64,000 bases of DNA. Source: an uncultured Aquimarina sp. Lineage in GTDB: Bacteria > Bacteroidota > Bacteroidia > Flavobacteriales > Flavobacteriaceae. Both the position numbers and the translations under genes were made by a program. Shown here in pieces: positions 46,353 to 55,306 of the stretch. The stretch covers positions 92,371 to 156,370 of the forward strand of contig CANLCT010000003.1 in NCBI GenBank assembly GCA_947489195.1, in the 5' to 3' direction. The notes below the pieces were generated by a model, which saw nothing but the letters and a program-made list of their open reading frames with translations, was not told the DNA's origin and did no database searches. Numbering within the stretch: the first letter of the stretch is position 1; every line of letters starts with the position of its first letter.

Positions 46353-46864
46353 TAGGGCAAATTATTAAGTAATATGCTGTTAAAAAAACCCTTTTTTATA
46401 ATTAATTTATTAGTTAATAAAATATCTTTTTTTAAAAATCGATAAAACTCAGTATCAATTAATGATGTAATATAAAATACTTCATTTGAAATTGTCTCTA
46501 TTTTAGCATAATAAAAAAATTCAGTTGGCAATAGTTTTATATGGGCATTCCTCATTAATGAGGATGGAATAAATACATAAATTTTATCAATTTGTGTATA
46601 ATCAATAATTTTAGACTCTCCTCTCTTTATAAATTGTATTCTATCACTTTTAATGATAATATTTTTTTTAATATCAAAACACAAATATTCAATAAAAAGA
46701 TAAAGAGAGAGAGCTATTGGTAGCATAACAATAAATAACGCTACGGGATCAAATGAATTGAGACCTAAATATAAATTTGATAAAACATAAACAATAAACA
46801 TCATTATTGAAAACCATGTTACTTTTATAATTGAAATAAAACTTATCTTTTTTTCTTTTTCCAT
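46352..46864 (-). CDS. Two-helix membrane protein with PH-like tail, candidate RHS immunity protein
   Basis: The 170-residue protein has two hydrophobic helices (VTWFSIMMFIVYVLSNLYLG and ALFIVMLPIALSLYLFIEYL). A cytoplasmic beta-rich domain follows, resembling a bacterial PH domain: KNIIIKSDRIQFIKRGESKI, YTQIDKIYVF, FFYYAKIETISNEVFYITSL. Its position 20 bases after the RHS gene is the classical immunity-gene slot. A membrane protein would suit a membrane-acting toxin tail. This is inference from position and topology. Confidence 0.6.
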   Translation of the reverse strand: MEKEKKISFISIIKVTWFSIMMFIVYVLSNLYLGLNSFDPVALFIVMLPIALSLYLFIEYLCFDIKKNIIIKSDRIQFIKRGESKIIDYTQIDKIYVFIPSSLMRNAHIKLLPTEFFYYAKIETISNEVFYITSLIDTEFYRFLKKDILLTNKLIIKKGFFNSILLNNLP

Positions 46865-46884
46865 AATAACTGTTATTTATTATT

Positions 46885-49800
46885 TTATCTAACCATTCCA
46901 AATCCTCTAGATACTATACCTGCACTACCTAAGTTAGGCCAAGATATATTTGAATAAATAAAATCAAAAAAAGCATTGACTTGATTGTATATTATTTGCC
47001 CTGCTGTAAACGCTACACCAGCTAAAGCTCCTGGCACAGCACCAAATTCCGCGCCAACTACAACTGGAATAACACTTGAACCTATATTCCATGCATAATG
47101 AGCTCCACTTATTGCTCCTGACTGATAATTCGAGCTACTCTGAACTATATTAATTACTGCCGCGGCATTACCAAGTGGACCTGCAATTCTAGAAATACCT
47201 CTAGCTTGTCTTATAAAACTCAAATTTCCATTCATTCCAACCCTCTGGCTTATTGAAAGTGACTGTCGATAATCTAAAGCTAAACTCCCTGATATAACTG
47301 AGATATCTCCTGCTGTTCCATAATTAGAAAATTCTTTATTTAAATTTGAAATTTTATCAGATAATAATTTCTCAGAAAAAGATCTATTAGCAGGAGGACC
47401 AATAAACCTATGTGCAATATGATTTAACCCCGCAGCAATTACACCATTCCTAAAACCATCAGCAAAACTACCTCCAGCTATTTCAGAGGCAATACCACCT
47501 CCAACACCAGCCGCAGCAATTGTTCCTGCTACATTCCAAAATGCAGTGCTTTCTCCAAAAACACCTCCAGCTAATGAACTTACTCCTGACCCAATAGCGC
47601 TACCTAAGAAACCGGCTAAAGGATCTCCCCCTTGAACTGCAGCCATAAAAGCACCACTATAACCATGTAACAACCCTTGTGCAACACCTTTGGCTACTAA
47701 ATTAGATATCCCTGCTGTAGCACTACCAATTCCAAAACTGATAACCCCACTTATTGCACCTGATAAAGCTGCCGCTCCTGCTCCATCAAAAAAACCTTGC
47801 CCATTCGCCAAATTATTAATCCCATTAACAGCTACACTAACACCTGCACCTATTGCTGCTGCTTTAAAAATAGCAGAACCAATAATTGCTGATAAAGTAA
47901 TTACAAACTCCCCACTCGGATCATTAAATTTGAGTGGATTGTTCCATACATAGCCATACCTGTTAAAACTTTGGGTATTAAACGGGTCTTGTATAAAATT
48001 ATCTGGACTAAGGAAACGCCCTAACTTGGCATCATACATACGACCATTCATATGTATAAGCCCTACACTAGCAAAATGCTCATGCCCTGTGTAACCTCGT
48101 CCTAATATACTACTTTCATCTAATGTGGTGGCATTATTCGCTCCTTTAAATTGTTCAATAGTACCCCAAGCCCCATAATGGGTTTCTTCTTTTACATTGG
48201 CAGCACTATCTGTTATGGCCATAATACTCCCCAAATGATCACGATGTAGGTACATATACTCATTAGACACCTCTGGGCTTGGCGCAAACACCGATTCTTT
48301 TACACTCACATGAGCTATTGGAGCGGTATACGCATCTCCTAATACATAACTGATATACTTTGTGGTACTATTAGTTGCTGTTTTATCATATACAATTTCC
48401 AAAGGTGCTATGGAAGAATATATTTTTACATAATCGCGTTTATTTTTATCTTCTTCCAAACCGCCATAGTATGCCACGGTACGATTCATTAGTGGCCCAT
48501 ACTCAAAATCAACTCGCCCCTGATCTTTTTCATAGATACTCACTGGTTTTTTATTCGCGTTGTATTTGATCTGTTGCGGGGTATGGGTTTTGTAATAGTC
48601 TTTTCCCTTAGCATTTAGATCAATCCCCGCTAAACGGTAACGCGTTTGTGTTTGGTAGTTGTATGTACCCACCAAGGAGTTGTTTTTTATATTTCCGTTG
48701 GCTTCGTAAGATTGACTATGTACTACAGCCCCGTCAATTTTTGTACTCAACAAACGGTCTTGATCATCATAGGCAAATACCTCTTCACCTGTAAAAGCTT
48801 TGTTATGCCTACTTTTTAAATTTCCTCGTTTTACATCAAAATCAAAGCTTAAATCAAAAACAGTATTAGCGCCTTTTTTGGCTTTAAATTCTTGCGGCAA
48901 GCCATAAGCGTCATACTTATTGGTTTTGGTAATGCCGTTTCCAATACTGATCTCGGTCAATTGGCCACGCTGATTCTGTTTTTTAATTTGCCAAAGTACT
49001 TTATTAGAGTCCTTATCGGAAATTTTTTCTAATGCACCAGACACACTATGGTACTGGTTTTTTACACTAATCGTATTTGACTGGACCCTTTGTAATTTAT
49101 TGGTACTTTTATAGGTTTCATAATCAACACGCCCCTGAGGACCATATTTAATTAACTTTTCAAAACTAGCTTTGTTTTGATCCTCTGTAATTTTTATTGG
49201 TCGTTGTTCAGTATCATAACTATAATTGTAAGTATATCGATTAAAGGTGGTTTTATCAAACCCAATTAAAGACGTTAACTGCTTGTGAGTCGCATCATAC
49301 TTATAATCAATTTCCATATCCGTTTCCTTACCTACTATAAGCTTTTTAGTAGGCTTCCCATATTTATCATACTCATAAGTAGTGGTTCCATTGGCATGGC
49401 GTTCCTCCAATATTTCTCCTAAAATGTTATACTTATAACTATACACACCCGCAGCAGGGTCATTCAGCTCTATTTTACGACCCCAACCATCAATTTTTGT
49501 GGTGATTTTATGACTTCCGTAATTAGTTTCTTTAGGCGTGTTATTTGCATAATAAGTATAATTGATAGTCCCTCCTGGATCAGTCATACTAATGGTATTC
49601 CCCAAAGCATCACTCGTGGCACTTACTGTTTTTGTACCGTCATCCACACTAACCTTAGTAGTCTTTATGCCATATTTAGTAGTAATAATTTGCCCTGTAT
49701 ACATTTGTTGCCTAATAGGTCGATTGTATTGATCATACGAATGCGTAGTCCATTGACTTGGTGCACTAAAATACGGCTGTGATTCTCTTTTTATTTTACC

Positions 49801-52800
49801 CACAGCATCGTACTCTACTTTTGTTGACACATATTCGCCCAAAGCATTAGTTACTCCATTCTCATACTCCCAACCTAAACGATTACTGTAGGATATACTT
49901 TTTGTTCCTAAAGAACTTGCTGTACTCACCCTAATATCTCCTGTTCGAGGACCTCCTGTATAAAAAGTTTCAATCGTATTGCCTAAAAAGTCGGTTTGCT
50001 TAGTTAAACGATTCCATCCATCATATGCGAATTCTTGTTTTTTTCCAAAAGGATCGGTTTCTTCTACTAGGTGTCCTAAATTTTTATCATAAGCATAACT
50101 TACCGTTAAGCCTTCAATATCCGTAGCGGACTCCATAAAACGCCCTGTACTATCGTACTTAGATTTCTCTGTACGATCTTCAATTCCTACTCCGCTTATG
50201 GTTTTACTCGTAATGTTTCCAAAACCATCATGCTCATAAGTTTCGGTAAGCCATGAGGTACCATTTCCTTTAGTTTTTAGCTCTTTTATAAAGTTATTGG
50301 CATAACTATAGGCTTCGCCAGTACTAAAACTATCACTACCCAAGGTAGTGGTGGTGTTTTTAGTTTTTGGCCTGCCTATATAATAGTTAACCCCAGTACC
50401 AGAAGGATTATTAAAATAAGTATTTGTGGTGGTTTTACTCCCTCCTGTGTAGGTTTCTTTACTGGTTAATACATTATAGTAAGAGTCATAGGTATTAGTA
50501 TTTGAACTTATAATGCCATTTAAAAAATTCTCATTTTTAGATATTTTTGGAAAATATCCATATACTTTATTTGACAAGGATAATTCTTGATATTCATAGG
50601 TAGTTTGCTCTATTGGCAATCCAAAAGGACTATCTGCCATTGAATACTGGAGTGTCATAGCCTGTCTTTTATTAAAATCAAAAGTAGACATACTCCATAT
50701 CGCATTAATACCATCTCCATACCAATCGGATCGAGCTAATCCTGTAAATCCAAGAATACCTAATCCATTATTTGTTCCTACTAAACCTGAATAGCGATAT
50801 TCTTTTTCTCGTGATAAACCACTAAAAGATTGTTTAACTTTTTCAACAACTTTAAAGCCGCTTAAATTATCTAATTTATAATAGGGTAATGCTAAAAAAC
50901 CATTAGCATTATTGAACACATAATCATCATAAGTACTTGCAAAAGAAAAACCAGGAGCTTGATCTCTCTCAGAAGTTAATCCATGATATTCAAACTCGGT
51001 AAATAAACCATTATTCTCAACAGATGTTATACACTTTTGCGCACGCAAATTTGATTGGTAATCATAAAATCTTACTGTACCATTTTCTTCTGCAAAAACA
51101 TATTGCCCCATTAAGTTTTTATTATTTACAGATGCAAATGCCGAATGCCCTAAATGGGGTCTTCCTACATTCCATATAGAAGCTTCTAGTTTTGATTCAA
51201 ACTTCAAAAAATCACTAGAAGTTGATATATTAGTACTATACTCAATACCCTGCCTAGAATGTCTTTTAAATTCTGATTTTAATGGAGTAATTATATGATG
51301 CTTAATTAAATCTGTTTTACCATCTTTATTATAATCTACTGGAATAAACCTATAGTCAAATAAATTTTCTAGAATCTTTCCGCTTCCTCGGTATGTATAA
51401 TGTCCGCCTCTATTTTGCTCATACCAAAACCCTAAGCTTCTTGTATATTTTGTAAAATATACAGTATCACTCCTTATTCCTCCTCCATTAGAAATATAAA
51501 AATCCCAAGTATCTTTATTATTTTCAGTTGCTGTTAAAAAATCTGTTTTTCCGTCACCATTATAATCTCCTGGAAAAATAGCTAAAGGTTCTCTTGACAT
51601 CTGATGGTAATCCTTTAAATACAAACGACCGCCGTTGTTTACTCCATAAATTCGAATATCTTTTTTTACAATATGACAAATTTCCTGAAGACCATCTCCA
51701 TCATAATCTGTTACAAACAATCTACTATTGTTAGTAATTCCTAATTCCAGCTGACCAATTGATTCAGAGTTACTACCTTTCATTCTATTAAAATCAATTA
51801 AAAAAACTTTTGCTTTTTCAATATTCTTCTCACAAAAAAATCCATTTACGCCCTTTCCTCCTCTAGATCGACAATTAGCTTTCCCATCATTGTAAGGATT
51901 TGTTAATGCTACTATATCAGTCACACCATCTCCATTAAAATCTCCTGACAAATAGTTCATTTTTACATATTCACCGATATCTAAATTTTCATTAATCCCT
52001 GCTTTAAATTTAGTATTTGAATGCACATGAAATCCGGGAGAAAAAATGATTTCTTCTTTAGCTTCGTATTCTTTTAGAGTTCTAGGCCCACTTATTTGGT
52101 TGTGAGCTGTAATTCTTCCATGAGTATATTTTTTATTTCTTGTAGCATCATTAATTCTTGTTGAAATTGTTACATGCCCCCCAGATTTATCTCCATAATC
52201 TACCGGTGGTCTAAAGCTAGTTGCATTAACGAAGTTTTTAAATCCTATATCTTCTACTGAAAAGGCTGTAAAGTTTATTTCATGACGATCTTTACTTTTT
52301 TGAGCAACTATAAATGTATTCTTATTTTCAAGCTCCTTTGCTCTATTCGGTATACGTCCAGAGAATACGGCTTCAAATTCTTCATTAACTAAAGTACTAG
52401 CAAAATATTCATCTTTTTTTCTAGGGTTAGAAAGGTAAAAATTTATCCCTTTTGATACTCCATCCGCGTCTCTATCTATATTGTATGCCAAAAAATCGAT
52501 AACTTCATCTCCATTAAAATCACCCGCCTGTACTGAAGACCTAGAAATATGTCCCAGTGACCCACTTGTAAGATCTGCCTTAATAATTTTTTCGGTTACC
52601 TGTGTAGTTTCATCTTCAAAATAATTAAACTTCAAAGGAGGTAGAGTTTCATTATCTCTATTTTCCTGAACAATTTGTTTAATACGCTTAGTGCCATCGC
52701 TTACATTTTCGTGTGTAATGGCATATTCAAAATATTGGTTAGTTGTATTTGTTTGTACTTTAACTTTGTTTAGCAAACGTTTGTTCGTAAAAAACTCCCC

Positions 52801-53523
52801 TCCAATACCAATGGGATTTACATTAGTTTTTGTAGTATAAAAAAACTGCACCCGTACTTTGGCTACTGGGTCTTCTACATAATTTAAGCGTACTGTTTGA
52901 TCAATAATTGAGTAGTTAAACTCCACTCTATTCCCTTGTGTATCCTGGATACGCGCAACTGACCATTCTAGTTTGGAGTGTGAACTGTACGACGAGTCTG
53001 TTCCGTTACGCCCATACCAATAACGCAAGCCATTGGGGTGGTATACCACAAAGTACTGTGGTCCGTATTTAGCTCCATAACGTGAAGTCCCAACTGATTC
53101 AATTTTTAAGTTAGAATAACTTTCGGTTTGATAGGTAGCGCCTGCTTTACCGTAAGTACCACTTTTTAAAATCAACCGTTGCCCATCTAACGTAAAGCGA
53201 TCATCGGCATCAAAATCTACCCCATCAATAAAACCATCGTGATATGTGGTTGCCGATGTACGTGTTATACTCGAAAGCCCTGTAATACTCCAGCCATACC
53301 CCGCAATACCATCGCCAGCCTGACTGTTAAAACTTAAGCCTAAATTTGGAAAATGCCCCAATACGTATGAGGGTACTTCAAATGGCACCTGATACGTTAA
53401 TGCCCCTGAGGGTGATACTGAAAAATCCGCGGCAATGGATTTACTGGCATCTTGCGCCCATAAAATGCTTGTAGCACTTAGTAATCCTACTAATGCTACT
53501 ATATATTTTATAACTAATTTCAT
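46885..53523 (-). CDS. Giant RHS/TcdB-like protein with hydrophobic variable C-terminus
   Basis: This 2212-residue secreted protein has a signal peptide (VALVGLLSATSILWAQ). An SpvB/TcdB-like N-domain follows (about 25-300; FSVSPSGALTYQVPFEVPSY, GDGIAGYGWSITGLSSITRT). FG-GAP/VCBS repeats carry DxDxDG-like loops (GDFNGDGVTDIVALTN, DYDGDGLQEICHI, DYNGDGKTDFLTA, DYNKDGKTDLI). RHS/YD repeats run from about 1080 to 1780. The RHS core ends DAKLGRFLSPDNFIQDPF then RYGYVWNNPLKFNDPSGE (about 1836-1869). The last 343 residues are rich in Gly, Ala and hydrophobic residues (for example GAGVSVAVNGINNLANGQGF), a candidate membrane-active toxin. It has no T9SS CTD of its own; the small gene 11 bases upstream does. 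Confidence 0.9.
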   Translation of the reverse strand: MKLVIKYIVALVGLLSATSILWAQDASKSIAADFSVSPSGALTYQVPFEVPSYVLGHFPNLGLSFNSQAGDGIAGYGWSITGLSSITRTSATTYHDGFIDGVDFDADDRFTLDGQRLILKSGTYGKAGATYQTESYSNLKIESVGTSRYGAKYGPQYFVVYHPNGLRYWYGRNGTDSSYSSHSKLEWSVARIQDTQGNRVEFNYSIIDQTVRLNYVEDPVAKVRVQFFYTTKTNVNPIGIGGEFFTNKRLLNKVKVQTNTTNQYFEYAITHENVSDGTKRIKQIVQENRDNETLPPLKFNYFEDETTQVTEKIIKADLTSGSLGHISRSSVQAGDFNGDEVIDFLAYNIDRDADGVSKGINFYLSNPRKKDEYFASTLVNEEFEAVFSGRIPNRAKELENKNTFIVAQKSKDRHEINFTAFSVEDIGFKNFVNATSFRPPVDYGDKSGGHVTISTRINDATRNKKYTHGRITAHNQISGPRTLKEYEAKEEIIFSPGFHVHSNTKFKAGINENLDIGEYVKMNYLSGDFNGDGVTDIVALTNPYNDGKANCRSRGGKGVNGFFCEKNIEKAKVFLIDFNRMKGSNSESIGQLELGITNNSRLFVTDYDGDGLQEICHIVKKDIRIYGVNNGGRLYLKDYHQMSREPLAIFPGDYNGDGKTDFLTATENNKDTWDFYISNGGGIRSDTVYFTKYTRSLGFWYEQNRGGHYTYRGSGKILENLFDYRFIPVDYNKDGKTDLIKHHIITPLKSEFKRHSRQGIEYSTNISTSSDFLKFESKLEASIWNVGRPHLGHSAFASVNNKNLMGQYVFAEENGTVRFYDYQSNLRAQKCITSVENNGLFTEFEYHGLTSERDQAPGFSFASTYDDYVFNNANGFLALPYYKLDNLSGFKVVEKVKQSFSGLSREKEYRYSGLVGTNNGLGILGFTGLARSDWYGDGINAIWSMSTFDFNKRQAMTLQYSMADSPFGLPIEQTTYEYQELSLSNKVYGYFPKISKNENFLNGIISSNTNTYDSYYNVLTSKETYTGGSKTTTNTYFNNPSGTGVNYYIGRPKTKNTTTTLGSDSFSTGEAYSYANNFIKELKTKGNGTSWLTETYEHDGFGNITSKTISGVGIEDRTEKSKYDSTGRFMESATDIEGLTVSYAYDKNLGHLVEETDPFGKKQEFAYDGWNRLTKQTDFLGNTIETFYTGGPRTGDIRVSTASSLGTKSISYSNRLGWEYENGVTNALGEYVSTKVEYDAVGKIKRESQPYFSAPSQWTTHSYDQYNRPIRQQMYTGQIITTKYGIKTTKVSVDDGTKTVSATSDALGNTISMTDPGGTINYTYYANNTPKETNYGSHKITTKIDGWGRKIELNDPAAGVYSYKYNILGEILEERHANGTTTYEYDKYGKPTKKLIVGKETDMEIDYKYDATHKQLTSLIGFDKTTFNRYTYNYSYDTEQRPIKITEDQNKASFEKLIKYGPQGRVDYETYKSTNKLQRVQSNTISVKNQYHSVSGALEKISDKDSNKVLWQIKKQNQRGQLTEISIGNGITKTNKYDAYGLPQEFKAKKGANTVFDLSFDFDVKRGNLKSRHNKAFTGEEVFAYDDQDRLLSTKIDGAVVHSQSYEANGNIKNNSLVGTYNYQTQTRYRLAGIDLNAKGKDYYKTHTPQQIKYNANKKPVSIYEKDQGRVDFEYGPLMNRTVAYYGGLEEDKNKRDYVKIYSSIAPLEIVYDKTATNSTTKYISYVLGDAYTAPIAHVSVKESVFAPSPEVSNEYMYLHRDHLGSIMAITDSAANVKEETHYGAWGTIEQFKGANNATTLDESSILGRGYTGHEHFASVGLIHMNGRMYDAKLGRFLSPDNFIQDPFNTQSFNRYGYVWNNPLKFNDPSGEFVITLSAIIGSAIFKAAAIGAGVSVAVNGINNLANGQGFFDGAGAAALSGAISGVISFGIGSATAGISNLVAKGVAQGLLHGYSGAFMAAVQGGDPLAGFLGSAIGSGVSSLAGGVFGESTAFWNVAGTIAAAGVGGGIASEIAGGSFADGFRNGVIAAGLNHIAHRFIGPPANRSFSEKLLSDKISNLNKEFSNYGTAGDISVISGSLALDYRQSLSISQRVGMNGNLSFIRQARGISRIAGPLGNAAAVINIVQSSSNYQSGAISGAHYAWNIGSSVIPVVVGAEFGAVPGALAGVAFTAGQIIYNQVNAFFDFIYSNISWPNLGSAGIVSRGFGMVR

Positions 53524-53534
53524 TTATATCTGAA

Positions 53535-53996
53535 TTAATTTTTTATGATTTTTTTTATAACACGTCTGGCATCATTTAAAATAAATTCAACCAAATACAC
53601 ACCAGACGCATGATTTGTTAAGTCGACTAAAGCAAAATTTTCTGTTGCCTTTCGATTCACTATAAAAAAGCTACCTCCTGCACCATCAGATACTTGAATG
53701 CTTTTTATAAATTCACTATCAGCATAATCCCACTCAATACGTAAATTACCTTGTGTTGGATTTGGATAAATTCGAAGTCTATTTACAAAATCGGTTAATT
53801 GATCATCTTCGTTTAGCGCCACTGACTCCGTTGCTACATCGGGCGCTAATTGTTTTGCCCCTGAAGTACAGTTGCCTGTTGGACAATATTTCCGTTCTAT
53901 TTGGTTTCCTACCGCATCGTAACTAAACACCAATTTAGATTGTGCAGACATAGCGGTACTGAAAAGCACCACTACAGCTATAAGTATTTTATACAT
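53535..53996 (-). CDS. Small T9SS-CTD protein with RHS-like YD motif
   Basis: The 153-residue protein has a signal peptide (ILIAVVVLFSTAMSAQ), then a single RHS-style motif LVFSYDAVGNQIERKYCPTG. A short Cys-containing linker follows. The rest is a T9SS type A CTD (RLRIYPNPTQGNLRIEWDYA ... ASGVYLVEFIL ... RRVIKKIIKN). It lies 11 bases upstream of the giant RHS gene and is cotranscribed. I infer an accessory or export-adaptor role for the RHS protein, which lacks a CTD. Confidence 0.85.
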   Translation of the reverse strand: MYKILIAVVVLFSTAMSAQSKLVFSYDAVGNQIERKYCPTGNCTSGAKQLAPDVATESVALNEDDQLTDFVNRLRIYPNPTQGNLRIEWDYADSEFIKSIQVSDGAGGSFFIVNRKATENFALVDLTNHASGVYLVEFILNDARRVIKKIIKN

Positions 53997-54138
53997 TGTG
54001 AATTAATTTTTGAGAATTTTAAGAATAGTAAACTGTCTTTTAAAAATAATCGCATTAGCTTAATAAGCAATTACATTCAACTGTTCTTGATACACTTCAT
54101 TTTATTTACAATGAAGCACTCGAACCTAGAACCCGTTT

Positions 54139-54924
54139 CTATTTAATTAGTAAAGCTTCAAGTTTAGCCAGGCGTGCTTCTAAAGCTTTATTATTATCTT
54201 TTTCTACTTGTATCGCTTTTTCTTGCTCAATAGCATACAACGTCAACTCTTCAATTTTCTGTAAAAGTTTATTGGTCATTTCCGAAACCTTCATATCATT
54301 TGCTCTAAACTCGTCTGCCGATGGCATTTCGGGTAAGTGCTTGTTTCTTTTTATAAAAGCTTCAACCTCTGCTAAAGGTTGCAGTTTGTAGTCTGCTTCA
54401 AAAACCCAATCCGCTGCATCGGTTAAACTTACTTTAACCTCTTTTGCCCAGATGGTTCCGTTAACGGATAGTTTGTTTTGCGGATCACTTTTACCTATTC
54501 CAACATTGCCCGTAAAATAAGTTTTTGATCCTTGAATTACTGTTCCTCCTTCAAAATCTCCATTAAAATTTATGTGTAATTCATCATTTTGTAAATGCAC
54601 TAAAGCTCTATTACTAGTTTTTGATCCTTGATCTCTTCCATCCATTCTTCCTAAACGAAAATCCGAACCTCCTACATCCATGAAACTATTTATTGTTAGA
54701 TTTGAATGTACAAATGTTCCTCCCTCAAAATCTCCAGCATAATTCAAAATTAACTGATCATTACCCGCGTGGACCAACGCCCTGTTACTTTTTTTCACTC
54801 CTTGTTCTCTTCCGTCTTTTTTACCTAATGTAAGATCAGAGCCATCAATTTGAGAATACGTTGTTGAAATTGAAAAGGCAGTAAATAAAGCAATATTAAG
54901 TAAGTGTAATTTTTTAAGTTTCAT
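54139..54924 (-). CDS. Tail-fibre-like secreted protein with two internal repeats
   Basis: The 261-residue protein has a signal peptide (LLNIALFTAFSISTTYSQ). Two repeats of about 55 residues follow, each opening GSDLTLGKKDGREQG or GSDFRLGRMDGRDQG and containing SNRALVH and GDFEGGT. A tail-fibre-like module NVGIGKSDPQNKLSVNGTIW then leads to a C-terminal coiled coil (MTNKLLQKIEELTLYAIEQE, LEARLAKLEALLI). The module resembles phage tail-fibre neck segments, though no other phage gene is here. It heads the RHS operon in the same direction. Confidence 0.8.
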   Translation of the reverse strand: MKLKKLHLLNIALFTAFSISTTYSQIDGSDLTLGKKDGREQGVKKSNRALVHAGNDQLILNYAGDFEGGTFVHSNLTINSFMDVGGSDFRLGRMDGRDQGSKTSNRALVHLQNDELHINFNGDFEGGTVIQGSKTYFTGNVGIGKSDPQNKLSVNGTIWAKEVKVSLTDAADWVFEADYKLQPLAEVEAFIKRNKHLPEMPSADEFRANDMKVSEMTNKLLQKIEELTLYAIEQEKAIQVEKDNNKALEARLAKLEALLIK

Positions 54925-54952
54925 GTGTAAATATTTTTTGGTTAATTTTTAA

Positions 54953-54960
54953 CAAAACTA
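54953..54960 (-). promoter_or_regulatory. Bacteroidetes -7 promoter element of the RHS cluster
   Basis: On the reverse strand TAGTTTTG (54953-54960) matches TAnnTTTG and lies 28 bases before the ATG at 54924. The nearest TTG is 27 bases further upstream, longer than ideal. The remainder of the 382-base gap (54925-55306) is AT-rich and holds the dcp terminator. Confidence 0.45.
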
Positions 54961-55241
54961 ACAACTAAAATTTATTTTTTATCCGTACAACTAAACACCA
55001 TAGTGTATTACATAAAATAAAATCGATTAAAAGATCACTTTAAACCTTCAAAACGTTTTCACAAAAACAGAGCACCCTACTTACCAAAAGGTTAGAATTA
55101 TTGATTATCAGAGTCTATTTCTTTATATATATTAAAGTTTTGTTAAATAGCAATAAGTAATGTAAGTAAGAATATTCCTGAAATCTATATAAAAAAGCCA
55201 AAAAAAAATATTAACACACTTGTTTGCAGTGTTTTAAAAAC

Positions 55242-55275
55242 AAAAAAAAGCTACACCTTTTACGGTATAGCTTTT
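55242..55275 (-). terminator. Intrinsic terminator of the M3 peptidase gene
   Basis: On the reverse strand AAAAGCTATACC and GGTGTAGCTTTT form a stem followed by a T-run, 32 bases after the dcp stop. Confidence 0.75.
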
Positions 55276-55306
55276 AACAATATAATTCAATAATTTTAAA
55301 ATAAAT

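Noticed and set aside
46116..46355. Plus-strand 79-codon frame in the GC-rich element
   Set aside because: It is low in complexity, runs through the GCGAGCG hairpin, has no ribosome-binding or promoter support and overlaps structured repeats.
54139..54924. Prophage
   Set aside because: Only one tail-fibre-like protein is present; no capsid, portal, terminase, integrase or lysis genes lie nearby.
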